Source: Chelydra serpentina (Eukaryota > Chordata > Testudines > Chelydridae). Taken from it: a stretch of DNA of 64,000 bases. Positions 43,546 to 55,219 of the stretch are shown here, in pieces. Under the pieces are notes generated by a model. It was not told the DNA's origin. It saw only the letters and a program-made list of their open reading frames with translations, and did not search any database. The stretch spans positions 27,133,001 through 27,197,000 of the forward strand of contig JBAIAC010000014.1 in NCBI GenBank assembly GCA_037349315.1, given 5' to 3'. The position numbers and the translations under genes are program-made. The first letter of the stretch is position 1. Each line of letters opens with the position of its first letter.

Positions 43546-46002
43546 GCACCTCCACTGCAAAAAGTGTTCCAGTGCCACTGTAACTGAGTAATTTTTAACT
43601 TGTTCTTTCTCTATTTTAGCCTCAAATCCTACCTCATTTTCACTGGCATTCACTATGTTAAACGTCGAATCACTACTAAATCAATCTGGACATTGCATCG
43701 GCTTGTTCACTATAGGCCTGATCCTGCAAGATACTGAGTGCTGAGAATTTGGAGCACTCAGCACCTCTCATGGTTGGATCCATATAGATCCATAAAACAA
43801 TATTCTCCAAATCAGATATGCTCAGCTACGTAACCAAGACAAATTAATTAACCTATTATAGAGTCACATTATTTGGTCCACAGTTAAGGTTTTAACATAG
43901 TTGACAAAATTAAGTTCAGGTTCAATCTCCTTTCTACAGAATATTCCTTGTATATTGTCTCACCCCCGAGAAGAATTTGTATGTGTGTTAAATTTGAGGT
44001 TAATTGTATAAACTGGTTTTGAATTATAAGACTTGGCAAATGTGTTCATCATAGCCTTTATGGCCATTCCTAATTTCAAAAATATAACTCTAGTTGCATA
44101 TGTTAGCTGGTGAATTCTTCTTTCTTTCTTTGAAGCCAGAAAGCTGGTGAATATCTGAGTTAAGGTTGGTGCTGGAATCTCAGTTAAATCCCCTGATTTA
44201 CTAGCATATGTTTGTGTGTGTTTTCCTTTTAAATAAAACATCAGCAATGACACCTTATAAAGAACAATATATCTTCATCCTAAATTCTATCTTAACAAAG
44301 TTTTTGTCTGAAAATAATAGTTTCCATTTTACCAAGCTGTAACATTCTTTATCTGCTTCTCATTGACTTAAAAAAATTGCAGAATTCTTTATTGCTTCAG
44401 AACATCACACCCAGTGATTTATATTTTGATCCTTACAGCCAAAAGCCCCACAGAATACTGTCTTTTGGGAAGTAAGATTTGATCCAAATTGAGTATCCAA
44501 ATGATCACTACAAGTAGTGAGTAGTACAACTGTAATCTAGTTTACCCTTGAATAGATAGGAATGCAGTTGGAATCTCATTTGACATCAATTTGCAGGAGT
44601 TTAATAAATATTTTCACACTAAGCATAGCACATAATTGTTAGTGTTTCCCCTCTGAATCATGGTATATTGGATTATATAATAAAAAACTTAATTTATACT
44701 TAATCTGTCACATATTTGGTACTGGCATTTATTTTGTTTGGAGATGGTGCTATTAATCAGACAAGAAGAATCTAGGAAGAATATTTACAGATGGTATTAC
44801 AAATGAAAGCAGTTACAACAAACGGCACTTGCTCTGAGTTCTCTAATTACTCACCCTCTGGGACCAAATAATTTTAAATCTGTGCAACATTCTCCCTGTA
44901 GTATTGTATGGACAATTTTATTGATAATGTCAAATCACTGTTAAAGCAAAAAGGAGAGAAATATTAATTTTTATGTGGCTTGTTTTCTATGAATAGTTCA
45001 TAGTTTCTATGAGGATTCACTGTAGAGGATTGAGACAACTGACAGTACAGGTATTAGCAAGGGAATAAATCTGGTACAAAGTACCTGCAACAATTTACTT
45101 TTTAATTTACAAAATATAATGACTTAGGTTGAGGCTTAAAGTCACACAAGACAGAGTGCATCTTGTGTCATTCTCATTTTGATAAAAAACTGTCTGGCAT
45201 TTTGAAAAATGACTTACTTTCTAATCACAATCAGAATATATAAAAGCTATGTGATATAGAAATGTTTTCCTATTCAAAATAAACTTGTGTTCATAAGATA
45301 TTAAGTGAGCTGTGAATTTCAACCGATAAAGTCAGATGGAGTTTATTCTTTGTGAACTTGTCCTGGGGTATTGTTGAGAGTGGTATGGGTAGGATATCCA
45401 GGTGCACAAAGCAGCTATAAAATGGATGTCATTATATTTTTCCTATGACAAACTATTTCCAAGGGTGATATAGCCATTTGATTTTCTCAGAAGTATTGAA
45501 AGTTACCATAACCTTGAAAGCAACATATTACAATAAAATATAGCTGCAGTATGTCTGTGAACAACAAAAGATACAACTGAAGTATACATAAGATGAGCAC
45601 TAAGTCTTAGTGAATAGGCAGAAAAAATCAAGCAAAATGTGTTTGACACCTGTTAAAATATGCTGTTGGACCCTGATCCAAAATTCACTGGAAGTCTTTC
45701 CACTAGCTTCACTGGACTTTGAATCAGGCCTTTGTTTCCTAAATGACTGCCATTTTTTATATCTGAAATTATTTAGGTTACTGTCATTTACTAGGGGAGA
45801 AGTTATGGGTACTTGGATGGATGGTGAGTAGAGCCTGAGAGGTGATGTAATGAGGCAGTATGCTTATTTAAGGTATACAGCCTCTGGGAGCTCTAGAAGT
45901 GAGTGCTTGGTAGCAGCACTTTTTACATCTGAATATAAAGATGTAGCGTCAGTTCTACTTGGTATTGCTTTTCCCATGCTAGTGGATGGAGAAGGTGCCA
46001 AT
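43546..46002. other. no recognised gene
   Basis: AT-rich unique sequence. A small palindromic repeat (ATAGGCCTGATCCTGCAAG with GAGCACTCAGCACC) lies near 43710-43770. None of the short frames has a known motif. Confidence 0.4.
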
Positions 46003-46203
46003 GTAATCCACACACCTCCTGGGTGTGGTGTTCTGTCCCATCTAGTGGCACAGAGAGAGAGAGTGTGTGTGTGTGTGAGAGCTCTACAGACTTAGCTAAC
46101 AGCTAGTTGGCTTTTAGCTCATGCAGTAGAGGTTCATGTACTCAGCTTCAGGAGTCTCAGGTTTGATCCTGCCCGACAACGACTGGGGTCTGTCAGTGTT
46201 ACC
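46003..46203 (+). repeat. tRNA-derived SINE-like repeat, copy 1
   Basis: Shares with 52862-53066 the ordered blocks CCACACACCTCCTGGGTGTGG, CATCTAGTGGCAC, GCTCATGCAGTAGAGGTTCA and CAGGTTTGATCCTGCC. The last two look like pol III A- and B-box derivatives. The second copy lets the repeat be defined. Confidence 0.6.
46046..46080. repeat. GA/GT microsatellite
   Basis: A GAGAGAGAGAG tract followed by a GTGTGTGTGTGTG tract inside the SINE-like repeat. Confidence 0.8.
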
Positions 46204-48831
46204 AGCTCCCTGCCAATGCTCCAAACTGCAGACACACCTCTTTTGGGATATGCAGCACTTTTGGCTGTGCTAACAGAATTCTCTTGTTCTCAGCGAGTGT
46301 TAGTAGCTGCATTATGGCTGCTTCTTGCATTGGTGCACAGGCACATGGGTAAGGATCCTCACACCCCACCGATGCATTTTCACAGGACCTGTTGCCCTGG
46401 ATTTGGGGAGGAGTGTATACCTCAGAATATCATCAAGCTAATTGTAACCATATTATGTGCACTCAGACGCTATGAATTAATAAAATAGAACACCACAGAG
46501 TTAAGGGTTAATTTGGAGACAGGCTTTCAGAAGCAAGATCAAAATATAGCTGGCAATTTCTGCTAATCAGAATGGGAGGAGGGGACAGACAAGTAAACAT
46601 GTGAGACTGGAAACCTTGGTGTTTGGAAAACCTTGAGTCTGGATGCCTCTGATGTTAGAAGTTTATTGAAAGTTATGAAAAGTGATGATCCAGTAGAGGT
46701 CATTTATGACCTATGCGTTTTGTAGAAGTCAGCTATAATAGATTAGCTAATAGAATGTACTTTGGAGACGTCCTCTGAAGCCAGCTTGAGACTTTTTCCT
46801 GACACCTTTTCTCCCCAGTGGGTGAGCAACTGGTCACTCACTGCGAACCTGCTGTTAATTACGGCTCCAGATGGTAGGTAAATATCTGGGATGTTCTAAA
46901 CCTATTGCTTATGCCTCTGTGTGCTTAAATCTAATAAACTGCAATGTTACACAAGAGCATGCTCACTTGCATTTAATCCTTGATCAGAAAGAATTGCTGT
47001 ATTTCTACTGATATATTCCTGACACCATGTGGAGTGAAATAGTTAAGTTGCCCCTGCTGTGGGTTCTGAAAACCCTGGGTAACAGGCCAACCATAATTTG
47101 TCCCTACACTGAGTTTAGTTACAGTCATTTCATTCTCTTGCTTTCATGTCATTGCTAAAATGGTATTCTTTAGATCAATATTATATTCATTAACATCCCT
47201 TTTAATTTCTTAACTGCTTTCCTAAAATACAGCTTTCTACCTTATGAACAGTAGAACTTGTGGAACTATTCATTGCAATTTAGCCAAACAATATTGTCAC
47301 TTGGAAAAATTCATTTGTGAACATGTTCTCTTTATTGAAGCAGTTCTATTGTTATACATTTTCATAATTTTGGAATAAATCATTCTAGAATTAACTTTAA
47401 CATTATTAAACCAGCTTCCTTAATGAGCATTTTAAGCAACAGTATGCAAACAACTGAGCTGTATCAGCATCTGAATGCAGAAATCAATCCTTGCATCAGT
47501 AGTTTGCTTATTCAGTAGGAATTCATGCTGAATTGGTTATTTAAGCATTGCCTAATATGACCCAGAAGGACAATTAGACTATTTCTTTGAGCTAAATGAA
47601 AGATATGCAATGGCTCCTTTAACTGGAAAATTGCTTCAGATTAAGGTTGTGTGAACTAAGTAGGCTTTTAAAAATATAATGCTGTCATCCTCTTTGTAAA
47701 AGGTCTAGTTTAATTGCAATATCAAAGAAAAGAATTTTTCATATTATAACAAAATAATTATATATTTACAAAGGGTAGACTTTTCAGAAGAACCAATGGA
47801 AGCTGGGTGCCTAACTCCCTTAGGCGCTTTTGAAACTTGTACCTAAATGTCTGCTCCTCAGTCTGCAGGTGGAAGACATCGTGGTTTCTTATCCCCCTCT
47901 TTCCTCCTCCACAAAAAGTAAATTTATGTTTGTGAAAAATGTCTGATTCACAGACTTAAAGACTGAAGACCTAGTCACGGAACAGGCCCAGCATAAGCAG
48001 TTTTGATTGGGAGTCTGCCCAAGGATGAATTTCACCCTTCCTGAGATGAAAGAACAAGCTATGCAACATTCCGTATTTTCCCATGTGGTACCTTTCATGT
48101 AATAGGCCCCTCCTCCCCCGCACCTAAAGAGGGTAAATACAATTTGACTGTGCTGAGATTATTTTTGAATGGTCTGAGTTTTCATATTCTTTTTACAAAG
48201 AGCCATGCTGCAGTTCTGGATATTTGGCATTATGGTAGCCACCCATGTACCCACTTATTTTTATCTTGATTTTGTCATGCTGCTTTGCTGAACGGTTTTA
48301 TGTCTTTTTATCAGATGTAGCCTTCTGGAAAACATCGACATTAACCTTGTTTGCATATTCCTCCCATGTGATAATTATTGTTTTTGTTTTTTGTTTTCTT
48401 GACAATTTACGCAGTAGCTCTGTAAGAAATCTCTGGCAAATGATTTCCAGGCCTCTCCTTGGTCAGCAGTTTGCAAACAGTCATTCAAAACTCAATTAAA
48501 ATGATCTATCTCCCAATTGGCCTGGAGAAAATAATTGGAAGAATGTCTGTGCTTAATAGTTCTCTCCTTCAGAAATTCTTCAGATCCCACAGTTATAAAT
48601 CGAAGCCCATTGTCGGAGACTTTTTCCCTCAGACTTCCTTCCTGACTGAAAATTATTAACAAGAATACGATTACTGTTCCGGAGGTAACCTCAGAAAAAA
48701 GGGGGCATCTCTAACCACTGATTGATGTCATTGATTACAGTAATAGTATATCGGCACTTGTGATATTTCAAAAGTGCTGTTGATACTGTAGGAAATCTGT
48801 GCCTATGCAGAATCAAGTAAAGGAACTTTAC
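46204..48831. other. no recognised gene; possible LTR-like stretch
   Basis: AT-rich. Around 46500-46950 a stretch ends near AATCTAATAAACTGCAATG, an AATAAA-like signal as in LTRs, but there is no second copy and no clear ends. Frames at 48245-48659 are hydrophobic low-complexity chance frames. Confidence 0.35.
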
Positions 48832-49013
48832 TTGAGGGATAGCTTAGTGGTTTGAGCATTGGCCTCCTAAACCCAGGGTTGTTAGTTCAATCCTTGAGGG
48901 GGCCATTTAGGGATCTGGGGCAAAAATTGGGGATTGGTCCTGCTTTGAGCAGGGGATTGGATTAGATGACCTCCTAAGGTCCCTTCCAACCCTGATATTC
49001 TATGATTCTATGA
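48832..49013 (+). mobile_element. tRNA-derived SINE with CR1-type tail
   Basis: The head GATAGCTTAGTGGTTTGAGC is a pol III A box, and GGTTGTTAGTTCAATCCTTG matches a B box at the correct distance (about 40 bases). The body then reads GGGGCCATTTAGGGATCTGG and GGGGATTGGTCCTGC. The 3' end GGTCCCTTCCAACCCTGATA with TTCTATGATTCTATGAA is the CR1 tail used by CR1 reverse transcriptase in trans. This structure is that of the tRNA-type SINEs of turtles. The copy is full-length and little decayed. Confidence 0.88.
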
Positions 49014-49692
49014 ACTGGCTGTAATAGCACCGTATGTTTCTCGTGCATCTGACAAGTAACAGAATTTTATAGTATACTACATTTTTGACTCCTTCATATG
49101 TCTCTAGTAAAAATCAAGTCTTTGTTTTGGTTAAGACATTTTTAAAGAAAATTGAAGTGACTTGAGTGGTTTATTTGGAGGTATAATTAAACTATGAATA
49201 CTGCATGTCATAGATATACTGGGCCATATCCTTTGCTGGTGTAATTGCTATAACTCCGTTGAAGTCACATGTGTGAAAGAAACTGAAAAACATCTGGATA
49301 ATTGTTTATCTGTTTTCTCCTTAGGTAATCTTATATTTTTTCTATCACAGGATATATCTTAAAAGATACTTTGAATTGATCTGCTCACACAGCTCTAAGG
49401 CTTCTCTTTTCAATACAATCATATCATCATCATGCTGCAAGCAGATATTGGAAAAGGATAAGTCAGAGATGCAACCTATGGCAATGTTTTCACATCCTGG
49501 TTGTACTCAGTGTCATATGTAAACGACAGCAAGATGGCCAACTGTTGGTGCAATGTGTATTCTGGTTTACCATGCCTCTTTAAAAATAATATTGAAATGG
49601 TCAGTTATCAAACCCATAACGTTGATTTACATCCCCAAAGGTAACTGTGCCATTTTCAGTTGCATGAACTTAGCCATAGGCTTCTTTTACAG
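49014..49692. other. no recognised feature
   Basis: AT-rich unique sequence. The frame at 49553-49930 runs into the hAT element and has no known motif. Confidence 0.45.
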
Positions 49693-50591
49693 CAGTGGTC
49701 TCCAACCTTTTTATGCCCAAGATCACTTTATGAATTTAAGGGCAACCCAGGATCTACCCCGCCCCTTCCCCAAAGCCCCGCCCTACTTCATCCCCCCTCT
49801 CTCCGTCACTGTTCTCCCCCACCCTCACTCACTTTCACAGGGCTGGGGTAGGGGGGTGGGGTTTGAGAGGGGGTGTGGGCTCTGGGCTGGAGCCGAGGGG
49901 TTGGCAGTGTGGGAGGGGGCTCTGGGCTGAGCCGGGGCAGGGGATTGGGATGCAGGAGGGGGTGAGGAGTGCATGATCTGGGAGGGGGTTTGGGTGAAGG
50001 AGGGGACTCTGGGCTGGGACAGAGTGTTGGGGTGCAGGAGGGGTATGGTGTGCTGGCTCTGAGAGGGGGATCAGGGCTGGGGCAGGGGGTTGGGGTTCAG
50101 GAGGGGGTATGGGGTGCTGACTCTGGGAAGGGGTCGGCTGGGGCTTGGAGTGCAGGAGGGGGTTTGGGGTGCAGGAAGGGTTTCAGGGTGTTGGCTCTGG
50201 GAGGGGGCTGGAGTGCAGGGTCAGGGTTAGTCTCCCTGCCTACCCCGGCCCCACGCCACTCCTGGAAGGGGCCAACGCGCCCCTGCGGGTGGGGCGGACA
50301 GCATGTGGCTTTGCATGCTGCTCCTCTCTGCAAGCACCACCCTTTCAGCTCCCATTGGCCACAGTTTCCCCTTCCTGGCCAATAGGAACTGTGGGGGCGG
50401 TGCTTGCAGGCAGGAGCAACACATGGAGGGAGACCCCCAACCCCGGGGCCACGCTAGCCACTTCTGGGAGTGACGTGGGGCCAGGGTGCCTGTCTGAGTG
50501 GCAGCCCCGCTGTGCCGCTGTAGATTGCGATTGACTGGGAGATTCTCTAGGATCAACCAGATGATCACGATCAACCGGTTAGTGACCACTG
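49693..50591. mobile_element. hAT-type non-autonomous element with internal minisatellite
   Basis: The ends CAGTGGTCTCCAACC and TTAGTGACCACTG are inverted, and the 8-bp flanks TTTTACAG (49685-49692) and CTTTACAG (50592-50599) match at 7 of 8 positions. The 899-bp interior is GC-rich and contains degenerate tandem units of GGGGTGCAGGAGGGGG and CTCTGGGAGGGGG (about 49850-50220). It has no coding capacity. A related fragment lies at 43180-43545. Confidence 0.8.
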
Positions 50592-50599
50592 CTTTACAG

Positions 50600-51994
50600 C
50601 AATAGATTGAGTGTTCAGAATCAGTTAGTGTGCTTTATGCAAATGTAACTGTTGTCCGGTTCATGGATATGAATGAGTACCACATGTAGGACCTCAGCCA
50701 AAGCCCCCTGAACTCCTTGAAAAGAGTCCCACTGCTTCAGTGATTTTGGATTAGGCTCTCAATTCTTATGGATGGAAAGGCCTGTATGCAAAGTGGGATC
50801 CAACAAGTTTAAGTGGTGACATTTCACAATCAGCCCATTAAAAGTTTCAAAACTAGACTGTGCAGCATTTGTCCAGGAACAGTTATATAGTACATTGTCA
50901 TCATGGTTGAAGGGTTTCAACAGAAGTTGCATAATTTGGAATAAACTTGGAATCCTCCTACAAGCTGAGGGGAGAAAGAAAGATTGCACAATGAAATTCA
51001 TTATTTGAATCTGCACAAAGTGGCTGGTCAACTATGGGTACAATATAATACATTTCTCCTTGATATTAGTTTTAAAATAAACAACTAATTCCAGGCCTCA
51101 ATCAAAACTCCCAAGTCAAGATTTCAGGAGTTGTCCCAACATGATCATGCAAATCTGTACAAAACATGGGCCCAATTTTTCAGTCCTTACTCGCCTGAGT
51201 AGTCCTTATTGTTGTGAGAAATCTCATTGAAATCAGTGGAACTAAGGGTTGCAGAATCAGGTTCTATGTTCGTAAGTAAGGATTATGCAGTTATAGGCTC
51301 AGGAAAAAGCATCCTCAAATCAGGGCTTGATACTTTTTGCTCCTGACATGAACCAAAGCTCTTACCTGCTTCAAAATACATTTGAAATATATGTAGTTTG
51401 AGAATGTAATTTATCTTCATTCCTTCCTGTCGTGTATTTATTGTGCTGGAGGTTTTTGTTTTGCATTGTTGGTGCTGAAATTGTAGCAGATGACTATAAT
51501 TACAGTGCATCTGAAACCACATGTTACAGTATGTCTATACATTTTCTTTCTAATGTATTTATTTCTATTATTGCCATTTTGTTTGCAAAGATCTTAGTGT
51601 CACTTCAGTTAATTGAAGAAGCTGAATGATGTTTAACTTTTAGTGATGCAGAAGGACCTATGGATTTGTAAGTGACTATTATTCAAATTGAATTCTCAAG
51701 CAGAACAGTAAAATGTCTATAGTTGACAACATTTTTACATATAAATTTAAACCAGGTGCTAAGCTGTGACATCCAGAACAAAAATTGATATGAGCAGGCT
51801 GCTGAGTTTGTAATTTGGAATGCATTGGGCACTCTTAGGTTATAAAGTGACAAAATAATATAACAATCCTTCTACAGTATCAAAGAGGTAACTGTTAGAG
51901 TTTTTGAAGTTATTTATTGATGCATTAACTAATTCATGATTTACTCAGTGTTGTGAATGAACATTCCAGACAGATTTCCCTGCTTTGCTGCATT
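50600..51994. other. no recognised gene
   Basis: AT-rich unique sequence apart from a palindromic repeat at about 51180-51270 (TCCTTACTCGCCTGAGTAG and GGGTTGCAGAATCAGG), a relative of the one at 23194-23320. Confidence 0.4.
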
Positions 51995-52640
51995 GACAGT
52001 ATGGCAGGGTCCATAGGGCACTGACAAGGAAGGCGCCAGAGTTGCTCTGTGTGGGATCAGCCCACCTCTCCGGCCCTGTCCATCAAGTATGGTAGGGAGG
52101 AGGCCTTTAAAAAGGAGGAAACTGCAGTCAGCTACAGGGGTGAGATCAGCCTGAGCAGGAAATGGCTGGAGTTACTCATGAAACCACAGGAGGCGCGGAG
52201 TTACTCATGAAACCACAGGAGGCGCGGAGTTACTCATGAAACCACAGGAGGCGCTCCCATCAAGGAGTTCTCCACCCTCAACTCTACAGGGAATGCAGCA
52301 AACTCCCAGGGTAAGCCTGACAGTATAAAGCCGATTCAGCTACCCCACCAGAAGGACTCCTAGAAAATCACTATGCAGACAGCCCTAAAGTAAGAAGGTA
52401 CTGCCTGCCTTTTCCCTTTTTAGTTGGCTCTTAGAAGAAATTATTCTTGGCTACACTGGAACATTTGTTTTCCTTTAGATCCCCCATCGGAAGAGACATA
52501 AGGCCTGCAGAGGGTGGGGTTCCCCTTGCAGGGACTAAAAGTGGGGCTTGAACATAAGCCACAAAAGGTAGAGAACTGGACATGGCCAGGGACCCCCACC
52601 ACCTGGGAGAAAAACCCAAGGGAACTTTTTTACAGACAGG
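51995..52640 (+). repeat. possible LTR-like region
   Basis: Compositionally distinct GC-richer block with AGGCCTTTAAAAAGGAGGAAAC (TATA-like, itself near-palindromic) at about 52103 and a CCCAAGGGAAC end. Promoter-like organisation suggests a decayed LTR; no gag or pol attached. A 29-bp minisatellite lies inside. Confidence 0.3.
52168..52254. repeat. 29-bp minisatellite, three perfect units
   Basis: Three identical 29-base units, each GGAGTTACTCATGAAACC followed by ACAGGAGGCGC, at 52168-52196, 52197-52225 and 52226-52254. Perfect identity indicates recent expansion. Confidence 0.95.
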
Positions 52641-52861
52641 TTTTCTAATTTTTCATCCTATTCTATCATGATTTTTTATTCATCTGATCACAGTTTAACA
52701 TTGAGGCTATCAGCCAACAGAATCAAATTATTTTTAGTGCCCATCTTTTATATCCGTGTTGATTTGCCATCACAATCCATTTAACACATATGGTCAAATA
52801 ACATATTCTCCGTAGATTTTGTGATTTCTTGAAAGTTTTAATTGACAATCCTGGGTGATAA

Positions 52862-53066
52862 TGTAACCCACACACCTCCTGGGTGTGGTGCTCTGTACCA
52901 TCTAGTGGTACTGAGACACTTAGCTAAGGCTGTAGAGCAGACTCATTAATCTCTAACGGCCATATGGCTTTTTACTCATGCAGTAGAGGCTCACGCATTT
53001 CGTTCCAGAGATCCCAGGTTCAATTCCATCCGCCGATGATCGGGGTCTGTTGGTGTTACAATATGA
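52862..53066 (+). repeat. tRNA-derived SINE-like repeat, copy 2
   Basis: Same repeat as 46003-46203, here with the complete block TAACGGCCATATGGCTTTTT, ACTCATGCAGTAGAGGCTCA (A-box-like) and CCCAGGTTCAATTCCATCC (B-box-like). Confidence 0.65.
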
Positions 53067-53089
53067 CATCACACCCCCTGCTTATATCC

Positions 53090-53345
53090 CGAAATTGCAA
53101 CTGTCACTGCCTCATTTCTACCATGGCCTAGCACTTCCTGGAGGAAAGAGAACTTACAGGCTACATATGAAATCTCACTTTCTACAGCTTTTCTACCATA
53201 GCCTGGTACATCTAGAGGAGAGACAACATCTCTCTCCATGTGTATGAGATAACACTTTGAGTAGGGCCCAACTCCCATACTCAGAACCTGCTTCTGTGAT
53301 TGCCATGTCCGCCTTTCCACCGTGGCCTGACACCTCTTGAAGGTT
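53090..53345. repeat. three degenerate tandem copies
   Basis: The motif TTTCTACCATGGCCTAGCAC (53114), then CTTTTCTACCATAGCCTGGT (53188) and CCTTTCCACCGTGGCCTGAC (53311), each followed by a T(C)CT-(G/A)GAGG-type word. This is an old imperfect tandem array of about 75-125-base spacing. Confidence 0.5.
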
Positions 53346-53494
53346 ACTCTTAGTTGGATTTGGGAAAAGAAGCATGGAGGATGATTGATGTATAGATTTT
53401 CTGTATTTAGTTATTGGAATAGCTAGGATATCTGGGGAGGGAGCTGTAGGTATGTTTCACATAAGATATCAAGCATAATCTGACAATTTAATTT

Positions 53495-54940
53495 TTAAAG
53501 TTTTCTGCAAAGCTTGTTTTTCTGTATACATATTTGATATCCAATACAGAAGCACAAAAGAAGTAACACTGCGGTTCCACAAATCCAAAACAACATTGTC
53601 CATTCAATTTCATTCCATTCTGTTATTTGACATACAGTATTATACCAAACACACATTTTAGATCTTACGTTTTCTGCAGCTTTTAAAATAATTTTATATT
53701 TTTGAGCAAGTGCACCTTTTACAGTTATTACGAGTCTGGTTGGTTGTTCTATGTCACATTACCATTTTATTTTTCATTGTGAACTTTAATTTCCTTTTCT
53801 AATTAATGTGCCCCATTCCCACGGGGCTCCTATTATTTGTTTCCATCCCTCTCCAGGTATCCACCACAATTCATTTTCTTTTGGCACTATTTTATAGTAC
53901 CCTATTTCATTTCCCCAGGCGCTTGCATATGTTACCCGACACACTTCTTGTACCTCTCCATTAGCTATGCCAGAAAGGACAAGTGCCATTCAGGTACCAT
54001 TCATATGGTACATGAATGGTACATGAATGTACCATATAAATACTTTATATACTTAGGAGGTGCAAGTGCATTCATGTACCATTTATATGGTACATGAATG
54101 CACTTGCACTTTCCAAGTATCTTGGAATGATTAGTTAATATAGGAGTAATAACTCAATACCCAATTAAATGTTTCTGGCCAATTACCTTTTTGACTTTGT
54201 TCCAAGATATCTCTCCATTGTTCTCCCAAGATTCCCTGGGCTTCTATATACACTTCTCCCCAGGACAATCCTGAATGAATATCTTTTATTTGTTTAACAA
54301 TGTCCAAAACACTTTTCTCTAGTAGTTCACTTAGTTTCAATACAGAGTATCCCATTTCTTGATCTATTCTTTCCCCTTGTCCTCCAGTATGTGCTGGGTA
54401 CTTTTGTACAAGTTGTTGCCCACAGTAAGGTTTACTTTGGCTGGGACTGTGATTAAATCTGTACCCCAATACTGGAATTTAGACTTTCCAAAGCTTTTTT
54501 GGAACTTTCCCCTCCCTCAGAGGATACTTTTAGGTTTTGAGATTTTTTTTCTATTATTTTTAAACAGGGTAATTGAGTACTTTCATTGGTAGACTTGTTT
54601 TATTTTCTACACACCTGATTCAATAACTATCAGTTTACATTTTTTTAAAGTACATTAGAAGCAGGAAGCCTGCTAAACAATCAATGAGGCCACTGGGTGA
54701 TCATGGTTAATCTGAGGAACTGTCCCAGATTGAGGATGTAGAAGAAACTCATCCCGCCCAGTTAGGTCTTCCTTCGGATGCCCCAGATACCAAGATACCA
54801 AATTTACTGTTTGGGACAGTAAATTTCCATGCACATGGCAGAGGACATAAAAAGGCAACGGAGACAATCTCCATTTAGTATTCATTTCCTGCTTCATTTC
54901 TCTGGACTGAATTTCTAACAAGGAAGTTCTAAACAAAGAC
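53495..54940 (-). pseudogene. endogenous retrovirus env-like remnant
   Basis: Minus-strand fragments in several frames. The 3' end has a long hydrophobic run (about 53515-53600; includes FWICGTAVLLL) followed by a short basic tail (KNKLCRKL) and a stop at 53495. This is the layout of a membrane anchor plus cytoplasmic tail as in retroviral envelope transmembrane subunits. Upstream fragments at 53786-53989, 54131-54469 and 54673-54936 are polar, rich in Trp and Cys. Frames are broken by stops and shifts, and a palindrome sits between two of them (54000-54110). I see no surrounding pol and no LTRs. The family is not identified, and a different viral or host type I membrane protein cannot be excluded. 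Confidence 0.4.
54060..54109. repeat. perfect 23-bp palindrome (hairpin)
   Basis: The arm 54060-54082 (GTGCAAGTGCATTCATGTAC then CAT) and 54087-54109 are exact reverse complements with a 4-base loop TTAT. Overlapping shorter inverted copies of ATGGTACATGAATG occur just before (53993-54045). It lies between two pieces of the env-like remnant. Confidence 0.95.
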
Positions 54941-55219
54941 TGATGACTGCCAATCTGTTTGGGTGATTGCAGAGAGATAATTGCAAACTCGCAGTTTATT
55001 CCATCACTGCTACAAATCTGATAAATGACTTTGTAATAATGTGTATGTATATGATCTATTAACCATATATAACTCCTTCTTTTCTTCTATTTTTAAATAT
55101 TTAGTTTTTAGTTACTCAGGGATTGGCATCATCATGATTATTGGGTAAGATCTGAGTTACATATTGACCTAAGTGGCTGATCCCTTGGGATTAGAAAAGT
55201 CCTAATTCTGATGAAACTG
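54941..55219. other. no recognised feature
   Basis: AT-rich sequence without coding or repeat signals. Confidence 0.45.

Noticed and set aside
43161..43555. Frames of 75-114 codons in three frames
   Set aside because: They read the same CTGCTCCC-type tandem units of a hAT-like fragment; no protein motif.
48245..48659. Hydrophobic frame as a membrane protein gene
   Set aside because: T-rich sequence gives Phe/Leu/Ile runs by chance; no splice sites or domain.
49969..50589. Frames of 78-138 codons on both strands
   Set aside because: Gly-rich products of the internal minisatellite of a hAT element.
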